DNA from: Algoriphagus lacus
GTDB lineage: Bacteria; Bacteroidota; Bacteroidia; Cytophagales; Cyclobacteriaceae
Length of the DNA stretch: 64,000 bases
Reading direction: 5' to 3'
Assembly: GCF_003583985.1 (NCBI RefSeq)
Contig: NZ_QXML01000011.1
Coordinates: 1 to 64,000, forward strand
A program made the position numbers and the translations under genes. Below are positions 18,201-24,735 of this stretch, piece by piece. Under the pieces are notes generated by a model, which ran no database searches, was not told the DNA's origin, and saw only the letters and a program-made list of their open reading frames with translations. Position 1 is the first letter of the stretch; the number at the start of each line of letters is the position of its first letter.

Positions 18201-18736
18201 TCATTCCTCCAGCGAAGAATCCTTTTGCAATCCCATCAGCGGTATTGGGAATTGTTTCGGGAGGATCAATAGGAATCTCAAATTTTCTTGTTCCCAGAGA
18301 CCCGATCCAAAACAAAATATTCAGCTACCTGGCTTCCGGTACAACAGGGGTGCGTGTCATTTCAAAAATCATGTTTTCATCCTACCTCCAGAAAAAGTTT
18401 GAAGCAAGTACCAAACTGAGTTTTCTGGCAGCAGGAGATGGGAGGGCCACAGGTGCTGCAATCGATGCATTATTGGTATTCCCGGGTGTGATCGCTACAA
18501 TTTGGCATTTGGTGGAATTAATGCAGGAAAAACCTGACTATGTGCTTGCCGATGCAGTATTGGATGAACTGAGTAACATTACATCCTATGTGGCTCGAAT
18601 TGCATATGCTTTGGCTGTAAATGATGAGGAGGAAGAATCCCGTAATATTTTGATTCTGGTCATGGCGGGCGCAACTCTTATTACTTCCGGATTACAGGCG
18701 GCAGAAGTAGTGGTCGAAGGGATTTCTATAGCCTAA
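15251..18736 (+). CDS. Large propeller-plus-helical protein, partner of the P47-like protein
   Basis: The ATG at 15251 (MSTLKISYSAEMM) gives 1161 residues. Residues about 20-460 contain six or so repeats of the kind LLFSVGTDGVLYLI / DKLYLSLG / DLFVVSGNKLFYF / DQVFYLSVDA / NTIFASGNGVLQKI, typical of a beta-propeller of the lectin-like sort. A beta-sandwich-like part follows (about 465-580). Then come amphipathic helices (585-690: VEAIISIVKDAASSVWHFIA; 765-880: VIDLLESLINDLLSAIEQ) and a hydrophobic C-terminal third (about 930-1160) with membrane-active character. There is no signal peptide. I recognise no named family; I vaguely recall fungal and bacterial hypothetical proteins with the IPVISDIL...DLxCWI stretch. 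The layout (binding head, amphipathic body) would suit a secreted toxin or pore former, but this is inference. Confidence 0.75.
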   Translation: MSTLKISYSAEMMTNYLQAELISPQAKFEALQSADGHSLLFSVGTDGVLYLIADDSGESTAGWTKTDLSTSQINKDFPGQSGIVCKTFDADQSVVNGTISLAMVLHTPNGDKLYLSLGNSHENTSWSKTVNWVLYDFDVPGISLADLEIVNVFFCETTGKEQYIIVDTLRDPKSPVNDLTRFYITAARDSGSFWHKHDLPIDVEAATYQTALGRAVKGYVDGMYTSGRSGDSGQLVFTPVVNVFGDGPPTTVKLNLPGGVVPDSIASTRNPDLSTDLFVVSGNKLFYFSSSNQSNMATASLLIENELFSGTSKLLGIRQGQTITLWGKNGSDQVFYLSVDASNAAQGDQWSHPTPILFGIEEISTFINLEDGGNTIFASGNGVLQKITQDTKSPTKLWQTNLITLPVPPKAPSISFNSYTTTISLSDENDLPAIQAQVSISANRRTAVYINGLYYVLDANSPAHISANAMGMITIVEASGTLVGTIFKLSTGGGQVEINPMDAQFKKLAQLGDSTGDTAKLKGAKIDLGSGNSRPLILGNPSDSDLKTVAVGLSNLKTSYDSLNAPKLQAFAAFAMPVPHAYHSFGDDILLAAGDLFRWLESGVEAIISIVKDAASSVWHFIAEIGGKVYRAILNAVDAVVGAVEWVFNAIKTAIEDLIKYLSFLFEWEDIKRTKEVLHNLIKCWLKGEVNGLQTLKTEFDQMINTAEGKINEWAGITDWSPLGDKMSQKPAKSTSNPSNNQNSGSLHLTHHFQNNAGNISTIGDSPVIDLLESLINDLLSAIEQEADVLGAAFDQLKKLVNDFSTLTGVQIIQRVIAILVDTLLSSVQVVVDALLNILTDIGNAIIEILDTKIHIPVISDILNAIGIPDISMLDLMCWITGTAFTVVYKIAKGAAPFSDDMYTDFLIHADSIDQLQQAFQGTAVRSFKKINAKPMIQAQADGDTEGPISMPHAVQETVFLLGHSVGTITIFISVFVNSLEAEIIPPAKNPFAIPSAVLGIVSGGSIGISNFLVPRDPIQNKIFSYLASGTTGVRVISKIMFSSYLQKKFEASTKLSFLAAGDGRATGAAIDALLVFPGVIATIWHLVELMQEKPDYVLADAVLDELSNITSYVARIAYALAVNDEEEESRNILILVMAGATLITSGLQAAEVVVEGISIA

Positions 18737-18763
18737 TTTAATCTTGGATCTGTTGAGTTTGAG

Positions 18764-18796
18764 GGCCTGGACTGAAATTTCCAGGCCTTATATTTT
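18764..18796 (+). terminator. Terminator of the P47-like cassette
   Basis: GGCCTGG (18764-18770) pairs with CCAGGCC (18781-18787) across a 10-base loop and is followed by TTATATTTTT. It is 28 bases after the stop of the large propeller protein. Confidence 0.7.
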
Positions 18797-18827
18797 TCAC
18801 CTTTTTCTCTACTTCTTACAAAACTGG

Positions 18828-18941
18828 AGATTAACCAAAAAACTGGCTGAAATGGGCAGGTTGATAGAAGTAAGTGTGCTGGATCACCTAATCATCACTC
18901 CCGACCACTACTACTCATTTGCAGACGAAGGGGAGCGTTAA
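18828..18941 (+). pseudogene. C-terminal relic of a RadC-like gene
   Basis: The last 37 codons read RLTKKLAEMGRLIEVSVLDH and end FADEGER-stop. This matches the end of the intact radC-like protein (RKLVEIGRILDIAILDHLIV...FADEGEL), but with enough differences to be a separate copy rather than a duplication. Everything before the Arg, including the JAMM motif, is missing. The downstream GGGAGC...GCTCCC hairpin is conserved too. It marks the join between the P47-like cassette and the integrase end of the island. Confidence 0.8.
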
Positions 18942-18977
18942 GGCTCCCTTATTATACTAATGAATGAAGGGCTTATC

Positions 18978-20240
18978 TTAAAACCTCGGCTTCCGTTTTA
19001 AGGAAGGTTTTGCGACCTTGGCTTTACTGTTGAGTATTTCCTTCAGTGATTTCATTTCCTCACTCACTTTGTTATCCAGGATCTTGGCATAGTGCTGCGT
19101 TTGAGCAAGGGACTTGTGTCCAAGCATTTTGGAGACTGTTTCCAGTGGAACTCCATTGGCCAGCGTGATGGTGGTGGCAAAGGTGTGGCGCGCGATATGA
19201 AACGTCAGCTCTTTGTTGATTCCGCAGAGATCAGCAATCTCTTTGAGGTAAGCATTGGTCTTCTGGTTGCTCGGTGTAGGCAATACTTTTCCTGTGATTT
19301 TAACCACAGGATGATTTTGGTATTTATGAATGATTTTCAGGGCCTCTGGAAGCAACGGAAGTCGGGTAGGGGCTTGGGTCTTCTGCCTATGGGTAACCAA
19401 CCATTTCTCTCCGTCTATCCCGTTAATCAGTTGGTCCTGTCTCAGATTTTTAACATCCACATAGGCCAGCCCGGTGTAACAGCTGAAAATAAAAATGTCC
19501 CTAATCTGATTTAACCGATCGGTGGAAAAAACTCTTTTTGCGATTTTGTCCAGCTCCTCTTCGGTCAAAGCTTCCCGGTGTACTTCTTTTTTGACCAGTT
19601 TATAATTCATAAATGGATCACGGATCAACCAACCCCGTTTCACACAGTCCAGTACGATCTTTTTCATATTGGCTAAGTACTTTACAGTGGTATTGTGGGA
19701 ACACTTTCTGACAGACTTGAACCAGTATTCATAGTCGGAGATGAATTCATAATCCAGCTTTTTAATCTCAAGATCATCCTTTCCGAATTTCCAGCGGATG
19801 TAAGCTTTGGTATGGTCATAGGATGTTTTATATCTTTCCAATGTCCCAGGAGCGAATTCTGAGCCCACCAAAGACTCCATATGGTCATTGTGGCGCTTGA
19901 ATATCTCCAGCAGGAATTGGTTTTCCTCACTTTCTCCCAAAAGCACATTTCGAACAGAATCGGCAGTAACATCTTTTCCTTTTTCCATCAGTTGAAGCCT
20001 CGCCTGCATGACTTTCATTCGTATGGAATCCAGGTAGGCATTCAATCTCAGAGCATCTTCCTTGCTTCCTAAAGCCAGGCCAGCTTTGGAATTCCATCTC
20101 TTTTTGGACCAATCCAATTTGGTGGAGATTTCCCGGCTTTCCCCGTTTACCGTGATTCGGAGAAAAAGGTGATGAAGTTCATCGTTTGAATTTTTCCTGG
20201 CTTTTAGGAAAAAGGTAATCCGGAAAGATTTTTCAATCAT
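18978..20240 (-). CDS. Tyrosine recombinase (phage-integrase family, Bacteroidota mobile-element type)
   Basis: The 420-residue protein has an Arm-binding N-terminus (residues 1-95, SFRITFFLKARKN; typical of Bacteroidota integrases), a SAM-like core-binding domain (about 105-205) and the catalytic domain. The visible active-site set is HIARH (His348, Arg351, His352), then LGHKSLAQTQHYAK with His375 and nucleophile Tyr384. The first catalytic Arg position reads CYTGLAYVDV, with Ala instead of Arg; this is frequent in this subfamily. It catalyses insertion and excision of a mobile element. Its N-terminal side faces a tRNA-Ser gene 380 bases away, whose 3' end is the likely attachment site. Confidence 0.93.
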   Translation of the reverse strand: MIEKSFRITFFLKARKNSNDELHHLFLRITVNGESREISTKLDWSKKRWNSKAGLALGSKEDALRLNAYLDSIRMKVMQARLQLMEKGKDVTADSVRNVLLGESEENQFLLEIFKRHNDHMESLVGSEFAPGTLERYKTSYDHTKAYIRWKFGKDDLEIKKLDYEFISDYEYWFKSVRKCSHNTTVKYLANMKKIVLDCVKRGWLIRDPFMNYKLVKKEVHREALTEEELDKIAKRVFSTDRLNQIRDIFIFSCYTGLAYVDVKNLRQDQLINGIDGEKWLVTHRQKTQAPTRLPLLPEALKIIHKYQNHPVVKITGKVLPTPSNQKTNAYLKEIADLCGINKELTFHIARHTFATTITLANGVPLETVSKMLGHKSLAQTQHYAKILDNKVSEEMKSLKEILNSKAKVAKPSLKRKPRF

Positions 20241-20568
20241 GGCACAGAAAGGTTAAAAGGGTGGAGATTTTTTTAATTACCGGCTAATCGATGGATTTAT
20301 TTCAGTAGATACTCCCCCTCGGGGAAGATTTTTAGAGAAGGCTAAAAAAAAAGCGTAATTAAATTCTTAGATATAAGTACGCGTACTTTTACGCTTTTTT
20401 TTATTGGTTTTATTTGATTTTTCTTGAATTCAAACTAAATAATAAATGTTCAAAACGTAGTAATTAGCTAAATAAAATTAACTTTAAATATGTCAAATAT
20501 TATCTTCGTAAAATACTGATAAACAATGGTTTGTAAGGATTTTTTTTCTTCGATTTGAGCAAAAATAA
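20241..20568. other. Non-coding gap between integrase and tRNA-Ser
   Basis: About 330 AT-rich bases without a gene. AAAAAAAAGCGTAA (20345-20358) and TTACGCTTTTTTTT (20389-20402) form a long, loosely spaced inverted repeat around GTACGCGTAC (20377-20386), itself a perfect 10-base palindrome. This could be the integrase promoter/operator or part of an attachment region. Confidence 0.45.
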
Positions 20569-20599
20569 AAAGCCCAACAAATGAAATTTGTTGGGCTTT
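20569..20599 (-). terminator. Terminator of the tRNA-Ser transcript
   Basis: A perfect 14-bp stem (AAAGCCCAACAAAT / ATTTGTTGGGCTTT) closes a three-base loop. Read on the minus strand it is followed by TTTATTTTT, so it ends transcription of the tRNA just upstream. Confidence 0.85.
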
Positions 20600-20623
20600 G
20601 AATCGATTTGATAACTAAAAAAG

Positions 20624-20712
20624 CAGAGAGTGGGGGATTCGAACCCCCGGTACAGTTTAACCCGTACGACAGTTTAGCAAACTGTTGGTTTCAGCCACTC
20701 ACCCAACTCTCT
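20624..20712 (-). tRNA. tRNA-Ser (anticodon GCT)
   Basis: The 7-bp acceptor stem is AGAGAGT/ACTCTCT with a G discriminator. The T arm GGGGG-TTCGAAT-CCCCC is perfect. The anticodon arm reads CAGTTTGCTAAACTG with anticodon GCT complementary to 20676-20678. A long variable arm (CGTACGGGTTAAACTGTACC) is as expected of a class II tRNA. The 3' CCA is not encoded. The 3' end points toward the integrase, the usual geometry for an integration site. Confidence 0.93.
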
Positions 20713-20888
20713 AATCCGTTCTAGCCAGTAGCTGGGCGACCCAGCTTTCCGCTAAAGTTGTGCAAATATAACCCAATTGAAAAGATTTAAGCAAGCGCTA
20801 ACGGGCTATCAACCATTCTTTCAGGAAAATGATATTAATCGCTTGAAAATCAACTTCAATATTTCCGTACATTCAAGTATTAAAAATT

Positions 20889-20914
20889 AAAAATACCCAG
20901 TACTGGGTATTTTT
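20889..20914 (+). promoter_or_regulatory. 26-bp perfect palindrome
   Basis: The arm AAAAATACCCAGT (20889-20901) is followed at once by its exact reverse complement (20902-20914) with no spacer. It lies 45 bases upstream of a small gene of unknown function. A palindrome this long and spacer-free is most likely a binding site for a dimeric regulator or, as a cruciform or RNA hairpin with a T-rich end, a terminator-like element. Confidence 0.5.
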
Positions 20915-20958
20915 GGGATTATTTCAACTTCTATTTTTATTAAAATTTTATTTTAACC

Positions 20959-21213
20959 ATGATTATTCAAACCTTGACTTGTGATTTTTTGATCGAGGAT
21001 AGTGGCCAAGTTGATGGCTGTATATCGGTCTATTCGGATTCTTTGGAAGAATTACAGCGACTTTTCGAGTCTTCTGAGATCGAATATTCCTCTAAAATCG
21101 AATGGAAATATCGAGCTTGTACCTGCAAGCAAAATCTTGCCAATGCACTGATTCTGATCGTCAAGGAAATCAATTACTCAGACTTCAACCAATCCAGATT
21201 TCAGCAAGTCTAG
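20959..21213 (+). CDS. Small hypothetical protein, 84 residues
   Basis: An ATG start, an acidic N-terminal half and a central CTCKQNLANALILIVKEI helix make this a plausible small soluble protein. It contains three cysteines (residues 9, 21, and the C-T-C pair near 54-56). No family is recognised. It follows the 26-bp palindrome and precedes, in the same orientation, the PAS/HisKA-like protein, with which it may be linked functionally. Confidence 0.6.
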   Translation: MIIQTLTCDFLIEDSGQVDGCISVYSDSLEELQRLFESSEIEYSSKIEWKYRACTCKQNLANALILIVKEINYSDFNQSRFQQV

Positions 21214-21499
21214 GAACAAATGATTTACTAAAATTGATGGTTGGTTAAATTCTTCAATTTTTTTTTTCAAAGCTTTAAAGACCCTGTTTGGGATGAAAAA
21301 CATTTTTTGTTTTTACATCTACTTTTTCCTGCCTTGATTGGAATTTTATACCGTAAAATTCGAAATAGAGGTATTTAATTCTAGTTATGGGTGTTTTTTT
21401 TATATAAAATTTTTTATTCAACTTTCGATTCTTCACCCATTTATCACACGAAAAGTTTTGATAAGTACTGAAAATATCGAAAATCTAATACCTGATTTC

Positions 21500-22759
21500 A
21501 TGATGGAATCCGGTCACTTTTATCTAGTCATTACTGATATAGATGGAAAGATTCTAAAGTTCAACCGGAACTTTGAGAAGATCAGTGCTGACCCTTTTGA
21601 TTACCAGTTTTCAAATTTTCTTTCTCCCAATTCCGAATCGGAGTTTACCTATTCCCTGGAATTGATGCTGGGAGCTCCAAAAATCAGGAGGCATCTTCTG
21701 CTTGAGCATCCCACCATGATAAATGAAGGGTTTTCTCAGATTTGGTGGGAATTTTCGGTCATTACTACACCTGATATGGATATTTCTGGAATTATAGGAA
21801 TAGGAGTTGGGATGCAATTTTTGGAGCAGGAAATGCCGTGGAACAATCTTGTCGATGTTTTGGGTTTTGGGAAAATTATCCTGGATAGAGATTTTAAAGT
21901 TCGTTCTTGGGACGAGCGAATCGCCCAATGGTTTGAGCCAGATCTTGAAAAGTGGAATAAGAAAAATTTATTGGATACTCCTTCATTTAAAGGGAACAGC
22001 CAACTCTCCTTTGTGTTGGAAACCTTTTCTTATGAAATAAAGCCTAGATGTTTTTTGATTCAAACCAACGAACCAGAGAGTATTTCATTTGCTGCGCTAT
22101 TGATTGGTTGCCAGGAAGGTTACAATCTTTTTTTAGTACCAAAAGACTTGCCTTCCAGTTCTCAGCTTGATAAAAAGCTAATACCTGAACCAGTCCTGGA
22201 TACTTTACCGGGGTCAGTGTTTGTATTGAGCAATTCAGGAAAACTTCTTCAACAGAATGCATCTGCAAAAGAACTAGCGCGCATTTGGAAAGGAAGGGCT
22301 TATTCAGAAGGATATACCTTGAATTTCCCAAATCAACCCAATCGATTCTCCAAACTTTTGAGAGCAATTGAAGAAGGTAAAAAAGGTCAAAGTTCAGATT
22401 TGGAATTAAAGCTTTTGATGCCCAATCAGGAATTTGCATTTTGGAATGCCTCGGTTAGGCCCATTCCTTTAAATTCGGAATTCCCGGAAGGAATAGTAAT
22501 TCAGGTCTGGGACTCGACCCCGTTAAAATCCCAGATTGTTCAACTTAACAGGGAAAATGAGCGATTGCGGGATTTGGCATTGAGTCCATCCCATATTTTG
22601 AGAGGACCACTTTCTTCAATGATGGGATTGTTGGAGTTGATCGATGCCAAGCAGATGGATCAAGAAAATCAAAAGTTATTTGGGTATTTGAAACCACTCA
22701 CCAAGGAATTGGATCAAATCATCCGACAGCATGCAAAAAAAATGAGTGCCTTTAATTAA
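21500..22759 (+). CDS. PAS-domain protein with a HisKA-like helix but no ATPase domain
   Basis: I prefer the ATG at 21500 (MMESGHFYLVITDIDGKI), where the first PAS domain begins; in-frame TTG codons allow starts up to 21338. Three PAS-like segments can be traced (about 3-115, 118-230, 235-350). The C-terminus reads ALSPSHILRGPLSSMMGLLEL (about 368-388), which matches the phosphoacceptor helix of histidine kinases including the His-x-x-R-x-P-L core. The protein then ends within about 35 residues without any HATPase domain. It cannot phosphorylate itself, so it may dimerise with or be phosphorylated by another kinase, or act as a sensor only. A bidirectional terminator contains its stop codon. 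Confidence 0.8.
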   Translation: MMESGHFYLVITDIDGKILKFNRNFEKISADPFDYQFSNFLSPNSESEFTYSLELMLGAPKIRRHLLLEHPTMINEGFSQIWWEFSVITTPDMDISGIIGIGVGMQFLEQEMPWNNLVDVLGFGKIILDRDFKVRSWDERIAQWFEPDLEKWNKKNLLDTPSFKGNSQLSFVLETFSYEIKPRCFLIQTNEPESISFAALLIGCQEGYNLFLVPKDLPSSSQLDKKLIPEPVLDTLPGSVFVLSNSGKLLQQNASAKELARIWKGRAYSEGYTLNFPNQPNRFSKLLRAIEEGKKGQSSDLELKLLMPNQEFAFWNASVRPIPLNSEFPEGIVIQVWDSTPLKSQIVQLNRENERLRDLALSPSHILRGPLSSMMGLLELIDAKQMDQENQKLFGYLKPLTKELDQIIRQHAKKMSAFN

Positions 22760-22775
22760 GGCACTCATTTTTTTT
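22740..22775. terminator. Bidirectional terminator between convergent genes
   Basis: AAATGAGTGCCTT (22740-22752) and AAGGCACTCATTT (22758-22770) form a perfect 13-bp stem with a five-base loop, A-rich on the left and T-rich on the right. The stop codon of the PAS protein lies in the loop, and gldH ends at 22774, so it serves both genes. Confidence 0.9.
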
Positions 22776-23226
22776 ATTTCAGGATTTTCAAACCGATAGC
22801 CTCAATCCCCGACAGCTCTTCTTGCCTCATATACTGCAGAAAGGTCAAACTGCTTGCCTGATCTGAAATTGCTACCGGCAGGGTATCGTATTTGGTAAAC
22901 GTGTTGCCAAAGCCTGTGCCCAACGGTTGACCCGTCTTGGAGTCAAACAGCGGAACGTTAATCAGTCTGTTTTCCAGGGTTTTTCCAGTTGAATCCTTAC
23001 TTATCACTCTTACATAGCAATTGGAAAAGGGGTAGTTTTCGTTGAATTTCACAGCAATCAGCTTTGGTCCACCTTTCTCCTTTAATTCTTTCAAATCAAA
23101 ACTGACACTGTCAACTTCATTCCAGGAAAGGGAGCTAAAGGATTGAAATTCCTCAAAGACCCTGTCTCCTGAACAGGAAAATGTAAGAATGAAAAGGACT
23201 GATGTCAAAAACCTCCACTTATTCAT
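22774..23226 (-). CDS. gldH: Gliding motility lipoprotein GldH
   Basis: The ATG at 23226 (MNKWRFLTSVLFILTFSC) gives a lipoprotein signal with lipobox Cys18; the start overlaps the stop of ricT by 8 bases. The family pattern is present: FNENYPFSNCYVRV, then LFDSKTGQPLGTGFGNTF and the closing LQYMRQEELSGIEAIGLKI. GldH is a periplasm-facing lipoprotein needed for gliding and connected with the type IX secretion/gliding apparatus in Bacteroidota; its exact biochemical job is not known. The ricT-gldH order is conserved in the phylum. Confidence 0.9.
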   Translation of the reverse strand: MNKWRFLTSVLFILTFSCSGDRVFEEFQSFSSLSWNEVDSVSFDLKELKEKGGPKLIAVKFNENYPFSNCYVRVISKDSTGKTLENRLINVPLFDSKTGQPLGTGFGNTFTKYDTLPVAISDQASSLTFLQYMRQEELSGIEAIGLKILK

Positions 23227-24694
23227 TGCCTCCATTGTTTGGACCTTGATTTCTCCTTGGGGGAAACCTCCTTTTGCCTTCTGGTTTATTTTCTGTTGGC
23301 TTGTTGGTCTGGTTTTCCGGTTTTGGAACAACTTGATTTTCAGCTTTAGGAGCTCCAGGGATTGGTGAAGGCTTAGGACGGTTTCGGTTTTTATTTTTCT
23401 TTTTCCGTATGTCATTTCCTTCCTTTGCCTCAGGTTTTGCTGATGAATCTTGGGATTCAGAATTCTTTGATTGCGGGTTATTTCCGGCTTGGCGATTTTG
23501 CTGCTGGTTGGGTTGGTTGGTTTTTTGGGGAAGTGGAGTCAGCGCCGTTTTTGGAGCTGCTTCACTGGTTTGCCCATCATTTCCCGGTTTATTTTTGTTC
23601 TTTTTCTTCTTTTTCTTTTTAGCAAACTTTTTATCCAAGAGTTCCAATTCCCTCGTGGATTGAGCGGCAAGATCCTCTACATCTGTGGATTTGTCCACTT
23701 GGAGGTTAAACACCTTTATTCCTTTCTCATTTAATTCCTGTATCTCACGAACCCGATCGCAGGTGATGCTGTGCCAGTCGTTGTCATTGTTGTAGCTAAA
23801 CCACATGAGCTTGCGGAAGATGTCTGTCTTTTGAAGCTTGGCAGGGCCTGCTTCAGTCTGGAGAGGTCTTTCCACTTGGGGGATGTCTTTGATTGCATCC
23901 ATATAGGTGTCCAACTCATAATTGAGACAGCACTTTAGTCGGCCGCATTGTCCGCTAAGTTTTCCCGGGTTTAGCGAAAGATTTTGATATCTGGCGGCAG
24001 AAGTGGTGACATTTTTGAAATCCACCAACCAGGTTGAGCAGCAAAGCTCCCGTCCGCACACACCAATTCCTCCTAATCTTCCGGCCTCTTGACGGAGTGA
24101 AATCTGACGCATTTCCACGCGGATTTTGAATTCACCTGCAAGAACCTTGATCAGTTCTCGAAAGTCCACCCGGTCCTCTGCAGAGTAATAAAAAGTTGCC
24201 TTGGAATTATCTGCCTGATATTCCACATCAGACATTTTCATCTGAAGCTTGAATTCATCGACAATCTGTTTGCAACGGTAAAGTGTTGGAATTTCCCTAT
24301 TTCGGGCTTCTTCCCACTTTTCCATATCTTTTTGAGTAGCTACACGGTATATTTTGGTGATGTTGTCATCATCCCTGACTTTGCGTTTTTGCATTTGCAA
24401 CCGCACCAGTTCGCCTTGAAGCGAAACGTAACCGATATGATGGCCATTAGGGACATCCACCACCACCGGATCACCGGTATGAAGTGTCAAGTAATCGACA
24501 TTCCTAAAATATTCTTTTCGCCCTCCTTTGAATTTGACTTCAACGATATCAAAATTATCAACCTGTGGAATTCCCATGTGGGAAAGCCAATCAAAAGAGT
24601 TCATTTTATTGCAATCGCTCGTGCCGCAGGTGCCATTGTTTTGGCATCCACCGGTACCACCACTGGTGGTTGAGCAGGTACTACATCCAGCCAT
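23219..24694 (-). CDS. ricT: PSP1/RicT-family protein
   Basis: The 491-residue protein begins with a Cys-rich stretch (CSTCSTTSGGTGGCQNNGTC), followed by the PSP1 domain (about 45-275). That domain carries the conserved cysteine motifs CGRELCCSTWL and CGRLKCCLNYE. In Bacillus the RicT homologue belongs to a Y-complex with iron-sulfur clusters that affects RNase Y. The C-terminal 150 residues are a Lys/Asn/Pro/Gln-rich disordered tail (KKKKKKKNKNKPGN), an extension found in Bacteroidota members and perhaps RNA-binding. It overlaps gldH downstream. Confidence 0.9.
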   Translation of the reverse strand: MAGCSTCSTTSGGTGGCQNNGTCGTSDCNKMNSFDWLSHMGIPQVDNFDIVEVKFKGGRKEYFRNVDYLTLHTGDPVVVDVPNGHHIGYVSLQGELVRLQMQKRKVRDDDNITKIYRVATQKDMEKWEEARNREIPTLYRCKQIVDEFKLQMKMSDVEYQADNSKATFYYSAEDRVDFRELIKVLAGEFKIRVEMRQISLRQEAGRLGGIGVCGRELCCSTWLVDFKNVTTSAARYQNLSLNPGKLSGQCGRLKCCLNYELDTYMDAIKDIPQVERPLQTEAGPAKLQKTDIFRKLMWFSYNNDNDWHSITCDRVREIQELNEKGIKVFNLQVDKSTDVEDLAAQSTRELELLDKKFAKKKKKKKNKNKPGNDGQTSEAAPKTALTPLPQKTNQPNQQQNRQAGNNPQSKNSESQDSSAKPEAKEGNDIRKKKNKNRNRPKPSPIPGAPKAENQVVPKPENQTNKPTENKPEGKRRFPPRRNQGPNNGGNE

Positions 24695-24735
24695 AATTTA
24701 TATTCAGGGCTTTCGCCTCGATTAGTTCTTTGGGT

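Noticed and set aside
18744..18827. Upstream part of the frame ending in the radC relic
   Set aside because: It overlaps the terminator of the preceding gene and has no similarity to radC; only the last 37 codons are kept.
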